DNA from: Pelagophyceae sp. CCMP2097
Taxonomy: Eukaryota > Sar > Pelagophyceae
Reading direction: 5' to 3'
Length of the DNA stretch: 64,000 bases
Assembly: GCA_026770575.1 (NCBI GenBank)
Contig: MU657234.1
Location: 20,773 to 84,772 of the forward strand
A program made the position numbers and the translations under genes. Within the stretch, counting starts at the first letter, position 1, and each line of letters starts with the position of its first letter. A model generated the notes under the pieces. The model saw only the letters and a list, made by a program, of their open reading frames with translations, had not been told where the DNA came from and searched no databases. Below, piece after piece: positions 30,263-42,500 of this stretch.

Positions 30263-31465
30263 TTAGGAGAGATTCAACTTTGAAAGGCCTTGCTGCGCCG
30301 CAGTCGTTGAAGGAGCCTGGGGCGGCGCGTCGTCGTCGTCGTCGCCCTCCTCCTCCTCCTCCTCGTCGCCCTCGTCGCCCTCGCCTTCATCGTCGCTCTC
30401 TTCGCCGTCGTCGCTCGGCGGGAGGTCCATGTCGTCGAGGTAGCCGCCAGCGTCGGCCGTCGCCTTTGAGCGCTCGTCGCGCGCTTTCCTCGCGTCCTTG
30501 TTGTCCTTGTCGATGGCTTCCTCGGCCGCGCGGACGCCCGCGCCGTCGGTCGCGAGGCAGTATGCCTCGAAGCCGTGGTGGTTCAGGCGCAGAAACTCGG
30601 GGCCGTAAGGGAAGCTGCAAAGGAGCGGTGGTGCACCACGTCGGCAAGGCACAAGGGCGTTGCATCACTTGCGGCTCGAGGAGCGCCTCAGCGTCTTCGC
30701 GCCTAGGTTTCAAATCTCCTCGCCGTTGTGAAAGAGAGGTGGTCAAAGACGCGGCGGGAGGGAGACAGGCCGACGACGACGAGAGCGGCGGCGAGCGCCT
30801 CGACCTAAGGCGCGCCTCGTCTCGCGCCGCAGAGGTCCCAGCGATGCGGGAGGGGTGGGGGGCAGGACTCGCCGTGTTCATTTTGAAGGGCTTGCCGTAG
30901 TTGACCGAGTTGGCCGCGACAATGAACGGCAGCTTCCGGTGGTTTCGGTGCTTGCCCAGCGCCGCGAATGGGATCTCGTCGAGGCGGTTCCAGGAGCAGT
31001 TGATCGCGCCGAGGCCTAGCCGAGGAGCGTGGCCGCCGGCCGGCGGTCGGACCGACGAGAACTCGACGCACCGTTGTTGACGACCAGTTGCAAGTCAGCC
31101 GGCGAGAGCACCTGCGTGCGCCGTCGACGGGCGCGCGGTGCGAGAGCCGGCATGCACCTCGGAGGCCTCGCTCGACAGGACGACGCCATTGAACGGCTTG
31201 CCTGGAGAACGTCGCCTCGGCGCGGCGTCGCCTCGGCGGGCGGCGTGCGAGACGCGGACGCGGCGGGCTCGCCGACTTTGAGGGAGCTGACGAGCCCCAT
31301 GCGCACGGCCTTTGAGCCGGAGTCGCGCTTGGCGTCGTTCTGGCCGAACTCCCAGAGCACGACTCGCGTCTTGAGCAGCTTGCGGCTCTTCGGCTCGTAG
31401 TCCTCGTCCTCCTCCACAGGCGGGCGCTCGTCCCCGAACTCGGGCTCCTCCCCAAAGCCGGCCAT
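30263..31465 (-). CDS. TSR3: TSR3, 18S rRNA aminocarboxypropyltransferase
   Basis: Start ATG 31465 (MAGFGEEPEFGDERP). Exon 1 holds VVLWEFGQNDAKRDSGSKAV and RMGLVSSLKVGE. Short exons follow: KPFNGVVLSSEASE (about 31150-31195), VLSPADLQLVVNNG (about 31070-31110), AINCSWNRLDEIPFAALGKH with LPFIVAANSVNYGKPFKMNT (about 30880-31012), VEALAAALVVVGLSP (about 30720-30805) and FPYGPEFLRLNHHGFEAYCL onward to the stop at 30263. The order and motifs equal Tsr3, which adds the acp group to the hypermodified m1acp3psi of 18S rRNA in late small-subunit maturation. The C-terminus is long and highly acidic (Asp/Glu runs about 30330-30420). All five or so introns are short; borders are approximate. Confidence 0.85.
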
Positions 31466-31643
31466 GGGCTCTCCGGCCGAGGCGCGCCCGCGTCGAGTGT
31501 CCACGGAGCCGGCTAGCCTCGGAGAAGGTAAAGAAATGACCCCTTCGCCCAAAGCGGCGATCCTTTGGCGCCGTCTCTTGCGCGCCGGCCGCGGTCGAGG
31601 TGAGGAGCTTGTCGATTCGGACCGCTTTTGTTAAAGGGCGGTC

Positions 31644-33557
31644 TCACCAGGAGCCGAGGGAGCCGTCTGCGGAGTTGTGCCGCTCCTTGAACTTCTGGAA
31701 GCCGGACTGCGGCTGGTCGTCGAGGGACATGGGGTTGGCGCCGAAGCTGGCGCCAAAGCTCCGCGGCTGCGACATGGCCATGACGCTCGGCGAGCACGAA
31801 CCGACGGGCGTCTCGCGGCGCCGCCGGTCCGAGTCGGAGTGCTGCGCGCCGGCGTCGTCGTCGTCGCTCTCCTCGCCCGACTCGTCCGACTCGTCGTCTT
31901 CCGAGGCGTCGTCGTCGTCGTCGTCGTCGCCGCCCGTGGGCGTCCACTGCCGGTAGTGCGCGTCGACGAAGGCCGAGGACCGGCGGAGGTTGTAGGGGTC
32001 AAAGGGGAAGAAGAAGTTGGACGCGTGCTGCACCTGCGCGTCGTCGTCGTGCGCGGCGGCTCTTCTGGCGTGGCCCGGCGCGGCGCGGCTGACGGACTCG
32101 ATGGCCGCGTCGACCTGCGCCACGAAGGCCGGCGAGAAAAGGTCGTGCGCCGTGCGAGCAAACTCCATGCGGACGCGCGGGTCGCAGCGCCGCAGCGGCT
32201 GCAGGCGCGAGCGGAAGAGGAGGCCGTCCCAGCGCCGCTCGTCGAGGGCGGTCCGCCGGCCGTCGTCGGCATAGGCGATGACCGTCGGGTAATACTGCTG
32301 CAGAGCCGCGCCGTGGAAGCAGACGACATAGACGAGCGCCTCACAGAGCGCGTGCACGACGCGGCGGCCGCGCGCCGCCGCCTGGCGGTCCGCCATGCCG
32401 GCGAGCGTCGCCGCCGCCGCCTCGGCGGCGTCGAGGAGCGCCTCGGCGCACAGCGCGACGAGGGACGTCTTGACAAAGGCCGCGCGGCAGACGAAGCTCG
32501 CCGCGTACGCCGCGGCGCCCAAGCGCGTCACGACGGCGACGGAATCGTCGCCGAAGAGCGCTGCGAGGCGGCGCACGAAGACGCCGCTCAACCTCGCCGG
32601 GTCCTGGGCGCAGAGGTAGAAGATTAGGAACTGGACGTACTTGCTGCGGTGCGTGTGCAACACCGCCTGCTCGAAAATGTCCCCCGCGGCGCCGAAGAGG
32701 CGCTGCAGCGCCGCCGGCTGCCGCCGCACCGCGTCGACGTACTCGAAGACGATGACCATGACCGTGTCGAGCTTGTTGGCGCGCTCCTGCATGTCATCGT
32801 CCTTCTTGGACCGCGGCGCGGCGGCGTCCCCGTCCAACTCGAGCGAAAACAGGTCCGCCTCGGCGGCGAGGGGCTTGTTTCGCGGCGCCAGCGCGGAATC
32901 CAGCTTGATCTCGACGTCGAGCTCGAGCGCGCGCTCGACGACGAGCTGCAGCACGGTGCGCTCGAGCACGGGGTAGAGGCGCGCGAGGCCGAGGAGCAGC
33001 TCGGCGTAGGCGCGGTGCTGCTGCACGGGCGACCGCGAGTACGGGTACCAGCGCCGGAGCGCCGCCACGAGCTCGGCGGTGCCCTGCGGGCAGACGTCGA
33101 TGAGGGCCGCGACGCCGCGGCAGCAGGCCTGCGTCGCGGGCACGGCCTGCGACGCCGGCGGCGGCGGCGGCGGCGGCGGCGCTGCGCCGGGCGCGGCGTC
33201 GTCACCGAGCGACGGCGCGAGGCGGAAGAGGACGTCGTAGGCGCGCCCGACGTGCGTCGCGTTGGTGGCGACGACGGCGACGAGCAACTGCGCCAGCGCG
33301 TCGACGACGTCCGGCGCCGCCGACGAGCAGGCGAAGATGGCGTCGAGGAGCGGCGCGTGCGCCGCCGTGCCGACGATGCGCGGCGCCTGCCGCGCGAGCG
33401 CGAGCAGCACGCGCGCGCGGATCGCGCGCTCGTCGGCGCCGGCGTCGGCGTCCTCCGCGCCAATCTGCCCCAGCAACGCCTCGTAGCGCGACGCCTTCTT
33501 CTTCGTCCCCTTGGCCTCACGCTCGCCCAGCACACGCTCCACGAACGCCGCCTCCAT
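31644..33557 (-). CDS. RRN3: RRN3/TIF-IA, RNA polymerase I initiation factor
   Basis: Single exon, 637 aa from the ATG at 33557 (MEAAFVERVLGERE). An in-frame GTG at 33593 is not used. The protein is an all-helical HEAT-like repeat: LLDAIFACSSAAPDVVDALA, the acidic loop SLELDGDAAAPRSKKDDD, YVQFLIFYLCAQDPARLSGV and YVVCFHGAALQQYYPTVIAY. It ends with the diagnostic FFFPFDPYNLRRSSAFVDAH followed by an acidic/serine tail (Asp run about residues 550-580) and SQPRSFGASFG. Rrn3 bridges Pol I to the rDNA promoter factors and sets growth-controlled rRNA synthesis. The serine/acidic tail suits phospho-regulation, as known in the family. Confidence 0.9.
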   Translation of the reverse strand: MEAAFVERVLGEREAKGTKKKASRYEALLGQIGAEDADAGADERAIRARVLLALARQAPRIVGTAAHAPLLDAIFACSSAAPDVVDALAQLLVAVVATNATHVGRAYDVLFRLAPSLGDDAAPGAAPPPPPPPPASQAVPATQACCRGVAALIDVCPQGTAELVAALRRWYPYSRSPVQQHRAYAELLLGLARLYPVLERTVLQLVVERALELDVEIKLDSALAPRNKPLAAEADLFSLELDGDAAAPRSKKDDDMQERANKLDTVMVIVFEYVDAVRRQPAALQRLFGAAGDIFEQAVLHTHRSKYVQFLIFYLCAQDPARLSGVFVRRLAALFGDDSVAVVTRLGAAAYAASFVCRAAFVKTSLVALCAEALLDAAEAAAATLAGMADRQAAARGRRVVHALCEALVYVVCFHGAALQQYYPTVIAYADDGRRTALDERRWDGLLFRSRLQPLRRCDPRVRMEFARTAHDLFSPAFVAQVDAAIESVSRAAPGHARRAAAHDDDAQVQHASNFFFPFDPYNLRRSSAFVDAHYRQWTPTGGDDDDDDDASEDDESDESGEESDDDDAGAQHSDSDRRRRETPVGSCSPSVMAMSQPRSFGASFGANPMSLDDQPQSGFQKFKERHNSADGSLGSW

Positions 33558-33606
33558 GCCCCGTCCGACCGACGAGCCGAGACCTGCGATCACGAAACGC
33601 GTCGCC

Positions 33607-33976
33607 TAAAAATACATTTGTGTCGCCGGATTGTGACGGAACGGAACTAGATAGCGCTGCTTCCAGCAGCGCGTGCACGCGCGCCCGTCGGAGAAGCTCG
33701 TCAGAGAGGTCGAGACGGACGTCCTTTGCGCCTCATTCGTACGCATTGGTGCAAAGGCATATATGATTGTATGATGCATATATGATTGCAAATGGGCAGT
33801 GTTATTATCGGGGTGCGTCTGGGACTCTGGGCGAGGCGCGGCGGAGGTTCGGCGGCGACGAAAAAGTGCTTCGTCGCCCGCGTCATGTGGTTCTGCTGCC
33901 GCGCCGTGGCCGTTTTCGCCAGACGTCTTTCGCGGGCGCGCCGAGTCGCTAGACTCGTCGCCCCACGCTAGTGGCG
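33607..33976. other. Intergenic between RRN3 and membrane protein gene
   Basis: This holds the RRN3 upstream region and the 3' flank of the next minus-strand gene. A slightly AT-richer stretch with repeated ATATATGATTG occurs at about 33758-33790. No gene is seen. Confidence 0.5.
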
Positions 33977-34870
33977 TCAGCCCGAGGAGTGCTGGTGCTG
34001 CCGCGCGGCGGCCGCCTTTGCGGCCACGGCGGCCTCCTCGACGGGGTCGCGGTGCAGCTTGTAGAGCACGGCGTAGACGGTAGGCAGGGCCAAGAGCGTC
34101 GAGTAGAGCTGGCCCTGGAGCACCGCGGCCATGCGCGCCGGGTCGCGCGCGGCGCAGCAGAGCGCGTCGCAGTCCGCCGCGAGGCCGCGCTTGGTGTGGA
34201 AGCGGAATAGCGTGCCCAAGTACAGGGCCTACGCCGTCGCGACTGAGCCGCCGCAACGAGTCAGAGCGGCGCCGGGACGCCGGATCTCACGAGGCCGAGG
34301 GGCACCATGAATCGGACGCGTCGGAACGCGAGCCGCCTGAGGCGCCGTCGTCGCACGCGGCGCGGCGTCCCGAGGGCGCCGACGGTCCTCTCCAAGGATA
34401 TTTCCGCCGCGGCGGCGGATGCAGGGGGGCGCACAGCTCGGTGACTTGTGCGAGCGAGAGCTCCTTGCCGATCTGGAAGTAGAGCGCAATGTGGTAGAGC
34501 ACGTAGACCGAGTACATCATGTTGACTGAGTTGAGCGCGAGGAGCGCGCCGACGAGGAGGAAGCCGGCGCCAAAGGCGCAGTCGACGCCGCCGACGAATG
34601 GCGCCGCCGAGAAGCCGAGCATCGCGGCCGTCGACGCCGCAGCAAGCTAACGCTTTGGTCCACGCGCGCGCGCACCCACGACGGATGAGGAGCACTCGCC
34701 AGGTGCGTCAGCGCCGAGCACGGGTCTTCTCGGACCCAAGCCAACAACCCCGGCAGCCGGTCCATCAAGGGTGGCCAGCCTGGCAGCAAGTCCGGGTCTG
34801 GCAGGCTCGTCTCCACCGGGGCCCACGGCCGAATCGTCTCGGGTGGCGCTTCATGCTTGAGCCAGTCCAT
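33977..34870 (-). CDS. Unknown small multi-pass membrane protein
   Basis: Exon 1 is 34700-34870 (MDWLKHEAPPETIRPWAPVE). A 53-nt intron (34647-34699) follows, needing a GC donor (CACCTG/GCGAGTG) to keep frame. Exon 2 starts at 34646 with two hydrophobic segments (AFGAGFLLVGALLALNSVNM and VYVLYHIALYFQIGKELSL). The last exon is 33977-34228 (ALYLGTLFRFHTKRGLAADC ... YSTLLALPTVYAVLYKLHRD). The exact end of exon 2 (about 34440) is uncertain. I do not recognise the family. About four membrane-prone segments, a soluble N-terminus and an Ala/Gln/His tail are visible. Confidence 0.6.
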
Positions 34871-35418
34871 GCCGCCCGTCGCAAGCGCGCGCGCGCCGAA
34901 CAGATCTGATCGCCGAAGATATCACAATCCGTCGTGGCGCGAGTTTACATGTATTTGCCCGCCGTGAGGGGCAATCTCTTCTTCTTCTATTATGATCTCT
35001 CTTCACGCAGCCGCGCGGAGGCTCTCCATTACGAGGCCGTTGAATAATGATTCCGTTGTGAACCTTAGGCGATCGCACTTTTCAAAGCACGGGCGCGGAC
35101 CCACGCTTGGAGGGCTTCCTTCCGCCTGACGGCAGGCTCCGAGGCGCGAGAATGTCGGACGATGACGAGAGTACACTTTCCCGGCGGCGTCCGCGTTTGT
35201 TCTTTGGAGGGGTCATTTCCACCTGCGGGTGCGCTTGAGTAATTCACGAGGGGTCGATGCGTCGTCGAGGGAGTCTGAAGGACGGCGGGTGGAGCCGCGC
35301 CCTCCTCCCCGTGCCCGAGACAGGCCGGGGTGGCATCCGTTCTAATTCCCGCGAGACGTCCAAGGGCCGACGCGCCGTCGACGCGGCGAGGGATACCAAG
35401 GCAATTTCGAACAGGTAT
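34871..35418. other. Intergenic, divergent region
   Basis: This separates the start codons of the minus-strand membrane protein and the plus-strand Lys-rich gene. No domain-bearing open frame and no repeat that I can define were found. Confidence 0.5.
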
Positions 35419-36560
35419 GCCCGGTCTCGCGAGCGCGTCGGAGTCGTCGGACGAAGACTCGGTGCCGAACCTCAGCGAGGTAATTCTTCCGCCTCTGAAA
35501 AATCGACGAGTGCTTGCGTTGCTTCGAAGCGCGTCGTCCGTCCCTTTTAACTTTCGTCTACGCAGGACTCGGAGGACGAGGAGATGAACCGGGCGAAGAA
35601 AGAGAGTGCGACACCACCGCCGCGTCCTCCGCGCGCTGACGAGCGGACCGCCCCGCCTTTTCGCGGCGCCTGAACTCCCTTCGCCGCAGGCCTCGCGCTG
35701 GCGAAAAAGGCCAAGGCCGACAAAAAAGAGAAAAAGGCCGCCGACGCGAAGAAAGCCGAGGTAAATTGGATCTGCCGTCGGCGGCACCGTGCTGGGGCGA
35801 AACGAGCCCGCCGCTCCCGTGGCCGAGTCGGGCGGCGTCGAATCGTCGGATGCTGTAGGCTGCCGCCGCCGCGAAGACCGCGGCCAAGGCCGCCGCGGCG
35901 GCACCCAAGCCGCCGGCGGAGAAGAAAGCCGAGGCGCCGGAGACGGGCGAACCGCCTGGCGAATTCGACCACCTCGACCTGGAGATTGTGCGTGCACCCT
36001 CGACGCATCGTAGACGCCGTGCGACCGGGGCTCCCCGGTCTCTCTCGCCCCGAGTGCGACGCCCGTGACGGCGCACGCGCGGCAGGTCACGTGGTGCACG
36101 GCGAGGTTCCTCAAGTTCCTCCCGCAGCGCGGGCACCCCGAGTGCCACCACATGGCGCGCCGGTTCTGCGACGTGGACGACGATGACGGTGCGTGCGCCC
36201 TCCCCAAGACAGAGCTGCCGTCGCCGGGGTTGCTCCCTCGACGGGCAGCGCCCCCTCGACGGGCATCCGCCGAGGGGCGTCCTTTTATGAATTTTTCGAG
36301 CACGCGGTAGATGCCGCGCGGCGTGCGCATGGCCGCGTCCGATCTCCGTCTGACGGTTTTCCGGCCCAGGCGACACGATTGAAAAGTGCAAGAACTTCCT
36401 CCTCGCCTGCGGTAGCAATCCGAAGAAGATGAAAAAGCCCGTCGCCGACTTTGGCATCGAGCTCGTCAAGTACCGAGAGAAGATCCGCAATAAGCGTTAC
36501 CAGACTCAGGCGCCGGCGGTCTCCAACGCGGACGCGCTCGTGACGAAGTGCGCCTTTTGA
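35419..36560 (+). CDS. Lys/Ala-rich protein of unknown function, many short introns
   Basis: ATG 35419 (MPGLASASESSDEDSVPNLS) is followed by a GTAATT donor. Further small exons encode DSEDEEMNRAKKE (about 35567), LALAKKAKADKKEKKAADAK (about 35692), AAAKAAAAAPKPPAEKKAEA with EFDHLDLEI (to about 35988), VTWCTARFLKFLPQRGHPEC with HHMARRFCDVDDDD (about 36088-36186), and a last exon with IEKCKNFLLACGSNPKKMKK and FGIELVKYREKIRNKRYQTQ ending at 36560. Each junction has a GT donor and an AG acceptor in workable phase. The low-complexity basic N-terminal half suggests nucleic-acid or ribosome association. The Cys/His-containing C-terminal half looks folded but is not recognised. It ends only 24 bp before the next gene's start. 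Confidence 0.6.
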
Positions 36561-36583
36561 AAGTCCCAACGGGCCGCCGAGAC

Positions 36584-39500
36584 ATGCGCGATGCACGTCT
36601 CAAGCGCGCGACGCCTCGTAGGGAGCACCTCGTCGCGAGCGCGGGCTCGGGCGACGTCGTCCGGCTCCGGGCCGCGATCAAGGACGCCCTCGCCCAGGTG
36701 TCGCACTCGAAGAAGGGGGTGCCCCCGCTCGACGTCCGCAGCGACACGAGCGGATACGGTGCGTTTTTCACAAGAGCCTCGTCGAGACCCTTGCGCCGGC
36801 CGGCCCTCTAGCGGATTCCTGCAGCCCGAAGAGACGCGTGCAATAGGTGACACGGCTCTGGTCTCCGCGTGCCGCCGCGACCACACGGAGTGCGCGCGCG
36901 AGCTCCTCGCCCAGGGCGCCGACCCGAACGCGTGCTCTCGCGACGGCTCGACGCCGCTCTGCGCCGCCTCGGTGCGTGCTCCTCGTCGAAAGGACGCGCC
37001 TCTTCCCTCGCGGCAGAGAGCACGCGTTGCCGGGTCGTCTCCGCTCCCGACGAGTTTCGAGGTGCCTCGTGTGTCCTTCCGCGACACGCGCAAAACCAGG
37101 CGGGAGGCTACGTGAAGACGGTGGAGCTGCTGCTCATGTCGGGCGCGTCGGTCGCGCTGGGCTCGTCGGTGGTGCACTCGAGCTGCGCGCTCTTCCTCGT
37201 CGACGAGAACCCGGCGATGCGGCAGCGGGGAATGACGGGCTCGCCGCTGGTGCACGCGCTGGCGGCCGACTCGGTGCCCGTCATCGAGCTGCTGCTGCGC
37301 TGGGGCGCGGTGCCCGTGGCGGGCAACTGCGCCGAATTCGGCAAGGGCCGGTTCTATGAGATGCTCGCGTTCTGCGAGAAGACGATGGACAAGAGCCGGA
37401 GCGGCATGGTCGACGAGGACGTGGTCTACCCGCAGCAGCAGTCGCAGCAGCAGAAGAAGGCGCAGAACGACGAAAACTCGCTGCCGCGCGTCCGCTTCGA
37501 GGTCCTCGGGGCCCTCGGCGCCGTCGTCGCGGCCCCGCGGTCCGGCGTCATGCGGTCGCTGGCCAAGTTCGAGGTGACCGTCACGCGCGACTTTGAGCGT
37601 AAGCGGCGCTACGCGCTCCTCTGGCGCTGCGAGCTGCTGCTCTTCCAGGCGGGCCTCACCGACGTCCTTGACACCAGGTCGGGCCTCAACCTCGACCAAC
37701 TCGAGGACGACGACTCGGAAAGCTGGCTCAACCAGATGCCCGTGCCGACGGTGCCGTCGGGCAAGGGCGTCGTGCTTCCGGGCATCCACACGGCGATCAA
37801 GGCTTGCGAGAAGTGCATCGTGAACTGCCGCATCCTCGCCGGCGAGGCGCCGGCGAGCGAGCTCAAGGCCAAGTCGCTGGCCGCGGAGTTGAACCGGCTC
37901 GACGCGGTCAGGTTCTTTTCGGACCTTAAGGGGCTCACGTACCGCGACCTTGTCGTCTACTACGAGTGCATGGCGCTGGAGCGGCTCAAGAACCTCGTCG
38001 AGAAGATGGAGGGCGTCCTCAATGGGACCACCAGGTTCAAGGGCAGCAAGGTGGCCAACGGCGTGGTGCGCGACGAAATGCTGAAGCTGTCGCATTTTTC
38101 GATGCGGCTCATCCTCGACGATTGCGACCACGCCGCCAACAACGAGTGGCTCAAGTCGCTGCGCGGGCGCATGGCCGTCGCCGGCGGGCGGCTCTCGGAG
38201 AAGGTCGAGGCGGCGCAGCGCGACGCGCTGGCCCACGGCGGCTACCTGAAGACGCTGCTGGGCCTCACCGGCGAGCCCGACGAGGCGCTCGCGCAGCAGC
38301 TCGAGCTGACCCTGCTCGCGGGCGGCAAGATCCGCACCATGGAGAGCACCGTCGCGCAGCAACTCCGGCTCGCCAAGGAGCTCGACAGGGCTGAGGAGGC
38401 CCAGGCGGTCAAGGCGCCGCCGCCGCCGACGCCGTTGGCCAAGGGTTTTCTCAACAAAAAGGAAAAGGCGGAGAAGTACGCGGACGTGCCCGACGTGCCT
38501 TCGGCGTCGTCGGAGGCGCAAAAGGCGGCCGAGGCCGCGCGCGCCGCGGAGCGCGCCGCGGAGGCGGCGCGCGCCGAAGAGGCGGCGGCGCGTTCCCGCC
38601 AGGCGGACGAGGCGTCGGCGGCGTCGGAGGCGGTGCGCAAGGAGAAGCTGCAAAAGGAGCGCGACGTGGAGAAGAAGCGGCAGAAGGAGGTGAAGAAGAA
38701 GCGCGACGAGGAGGCGGCCAAGGCGCGCAAGCTCGCAGAGTCGTGGGTCAAGGCGGAGACGGCGTTTCGCGACCTGGAGAAGCGGCCCATCGCAGAGCAG
38801 CGCAACGGCCGCGAGTGGGACCGCATCCGCAGCGACCTCGGCGTCGAGGCGACGGAGTCGGACAAAGAAGACGACGACGACGGCGTGGACGTGTCGGCCG
38901 CGGAACTGCGCGTCGACGACGCCGACGCCCGGCTCCCGCGCGAGGACTGGGAGATGCACCCGGACCTCCTCATCACGGGCCGCGTCCTCAAGTGGCTCGA
39001 GAAGCACGGCGCGAACGTCCGGGAGACGAAGGCGCACGGCGCGCTCGCGGCGGCGATGCTCGAGCGGCTCTCGGCCATTTCGCGGGGCGACGCCGTGTCG
39101 CGGCGGCGGTCGACGGAGTTCGACCTGGGCCTCGGCGGCGAGGAGCTGTGGTCGTCGCGCCTGGGCGCGTTCGTCGTGCTCTGGTCGCGGCACGACGTCG
39201 ACAAGAAGAGCCAGCCGCTCGTCTGGCGCGTCGAAAAGGTCGGGTCGCGCGAGGTCGCCGCGCTGGAGATGATCGCCCACTCGCTGCGGCGGCGCGCGGA
39301 CCACGTCGCGCTGGAGATCGCGGCGGACTCGTCGTCGAACGGCGACGACGCCGTCTGGCTCGCGCCGGGGACGAACCGGCCGCTGCTGCTGCACGTCCTC
39401 GCGGCCAACGCCATGTCCGGCGGCGACGTGGGCGCCGAGCTGGACCGCATCCAGTGGCGGCCACCGTTCCGGCTGACGACGCGAGAGAGCGAGGCGCTCG

Positions 39501-42500
39501 GCCACCGCGGCGCGCCGGCGATGGTCCTCGGGCGGTCGGGCACGGGCAAGACGCTCATTATGGCCGAGCGCATCCGGCGCGACCGCGAGTCCGAGCCCGG
39601 GTCGCGCATCCTCTTCGTCGCGCGGTCGTACCGCCTCGCGGACCACGTCGCCCGGGAGATTTGCCAGAGCGAGGCGCACCAGCAGGTCGCGCGGGCCGTC
39701 AAGCCGAAGCAGGCCGACATCGCCGCGCTCCTCGGGGGCGACGCCCCGGCGGGCAAGGGCAAGAAGAACGGCGGACCGCGGGCCGCGGTCGACCGGTCCG
39801 AGTACGTGCTGACGAACGAGGAGCTGCTGTCGGTCCTCGAGCACAAGGTCGCGGGCGAGTCGGAGGACTGGGAGCCGGCGGCGCGCTGCGACCTGCCCAA
39901 GTTCTCCGACGACTTTTGGCTCCGCGGCGGCGGCGAGGCGCGAACGCAGGACCGCAAGGGCCCGAAGAAGGAGACGCAGCCGCTGCTGCCCAACATTTGC
40001 TGGGAGCAGATCCAGTCGCACATCAAGGGGTCGACGAAAGCGGCGCTGCTGGGCCGGCCGCTGAGCCGCGAGGAGTACCTCTCCTCCATCGGCGCGCGGC
40101 GCGCGGGCAACCTGACGGCGCCCGAGCGCGAGACGGTCTACAGCGTCTACGAGTGCTACAACAGCTGGCTTCTCGACTCCATGCTCTGGGACGACTCGGA
40201 CCGCGAGGTGAAGCTCGTGCAGCGCATCCTCGCCGACGGCTGGGTCCCGTCGGCAGACGGCGTCGTGCGGGCGCCGGCGGACTTTTGCTACTGCGACGAG
40301 GTGCAGGACATGACGCAGGCGACGCTGGTGCTACTGCTGCTCTGCGCGGGCAACCGGCCGGACCGCCTCTTCGTCGCGGGCGACACGGCGCAGGCCATCC
40401 ACGAGGGCGTCTCCTTCCGCTTCAACGACCTGCGCCAGGCCGTGTACGACCTGCACATTGAGATTGCGGGCCGGTCCGCGTTCCACAAGGACGACGGGCC
40501 CGGGAGCGAGGCCAAGTCGAAGCTTGCGGCGTCGCGGCACGTGACGCTAACGCGCAACTACCGGTCGCACGCGGGCATCCTCCGGCTGGCCAACGCGACG
40601 CTTGACCTGCTCAAGCACTCTTTCCGCGACGCTTTGGACGTCATCGAGCACGACGACGGCTTCGCCGCGGGGCCGCGGCCGCTCGTCGCGACGAGCGAGC
40701 GCGCGGTGGCAATCCTCGAGCGCGACCGCCACGCGCACGCGCTGCTGCGGTCGGAGCCGCTGCGCGCGGCGCGCGCGCGGTCCGCGCTCGACGCCGAGGC
40801 GACCAAGGAGGCGCACGCGTCGCACGCGAAGCGGCTGGACAAGGGCCGCGGCGAGCACGAGCTCTTCGAGCGGCTCATCGTCGAGCGGAACCGCATCTAC
40901 ACCGACGCGGCGCTGACGGAGGTCATCGAAGCCGCCGTCGACGCCGATTTTGCGGCGACGCGCAAACGCCGCGAGGCGCGGCGCCGCGCCGCCGAGGCGC
41001 GGGACTTTAGCGCGCGCCTGGCCCGGGCGCAGGCGCTGCTTGTCAACGCGAACAACCGGACGTGCGACGCGCTGCGCCTGACGGTGCACGTCGCGCGGCG
41101 CTGCGAGCTGATCCGCGCCGCCGTTTCGGCGCACGACGCCGACGTTGCGCAGGCGGCGGGCGGCACGGCGCCGCCGCCGCCGCCGCCGTCGGACGCGGAC
41201 CAGGCGCGGTGGGCCGTGCACGCGGCCATGGTGCAGCTCGAGGACATGAAGCTCTTCTTCAAGCGCGTGTCGCACATCGACGGCGCGGCGGTGGCGCACT
41301 ACGTCGGGCTCTGCCGCGCGGAAGAGGTGGAGATCGGCGACATCCCCGTCCTGCGCTGGCCCGAGCCCGGCGACAAGGACCAGTCCAACGACTGGATCGA
41401 CATTGGCTTTGGCGAGGTGGACAAGGACGTGATCAACGAGCTCAAGGAAGTCTACTTCAACGTGACCAATGACGTGCGGCCCCTCGATTTGCCGGGCGGT
41501 TTAGCGCCCGTCGTGGCGCCGCTCGGGTCGTACTACACGCGCCTCGAGCTGGCGATGCCGCGCGTCGACAAGCGCGCGTTCAACCACGTCAAGCTCGACG
41601 TCCCCGCGCCCTTTTCCGGCGACGACGGTGACGACGGCTACAAGACCGACGGCAGGCACGTCGACGACGACGCGCGCGAACAGCGCGTCGCCGAGGCGCG
41701 CCAGGCCAAGATCGCCGAGCTGCTGAAGCGCGAGGGCGCCAACGCGGACAAGTTCCACGAGCACCACGCGCAAAAGCGCAAGCAGCAGAAGCAGAAGAAG
41801 AAGAAAAACGCGGACCAGGCCGACGACTCACCGGGGGCCGCCGCCGCCGCCGGCGACCTCAACAAGGACCTCGAGGCCATCCACGCGCACGCCAAGAAGG
41901 ACCTCGACGCCGCCGCGTACGAGACGTATGACATCTGCAACAACCACGAGATCGAGTCGCGCACCTTCAGCATCGCAGAGTACAAGGGCCTCGAGAACGA
42001 GACGATTGCGCTCGTTGACTTTTTCGGTGAGCGCCCTTCTGCCGCGGGCCTTTGCGGCCCAGAAAGACGCGCCCGGAAAGACGCGCCATCCGCGTAGGCG
42101 GCGCGACGCCCGAGGTGGCCGCCGGGTGGAAGGCGCTCTTCGCGGCGGCGAACTCGGCCGACGAGACGACGCGCAGGTCCAAGTTTGAAGAGGCGGGCAA
42201 GTGCCGCACGCTCGAGCGCGACATCAAGCTGCTCTACACGGCGCTGACGCGGTCGCGGTCGCGCCTCATCGTCATCGAGCAGAACCCGGGCGCCGGCGCG
42301 GCACGCGGCGCCATTGCGTGGTTCCTCCGGCAGGACGAGCGCCGCGGCCACACGCTCGCGGAAAAGTACGCGCGCGACGCTGACGACGACGGCAGCAGCA
42401 AGGGCGGCGTGCTCCTCGTGCCCGACGAGTGGCGGTCGCGCGGCTGCCTCCGCGCGCGCACCGCCGAGAACGCGGTGACGGATCAGGACCGCAAGAACAA

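Noticed and set aside
36506..40021. 1,171-codon open frame on the minus strand
   Set aside because: It is an antisense shadow of the ankyrin-helicase gene, caused by high GC at third positions; the translation is Arg/Leu-rich without motifs.
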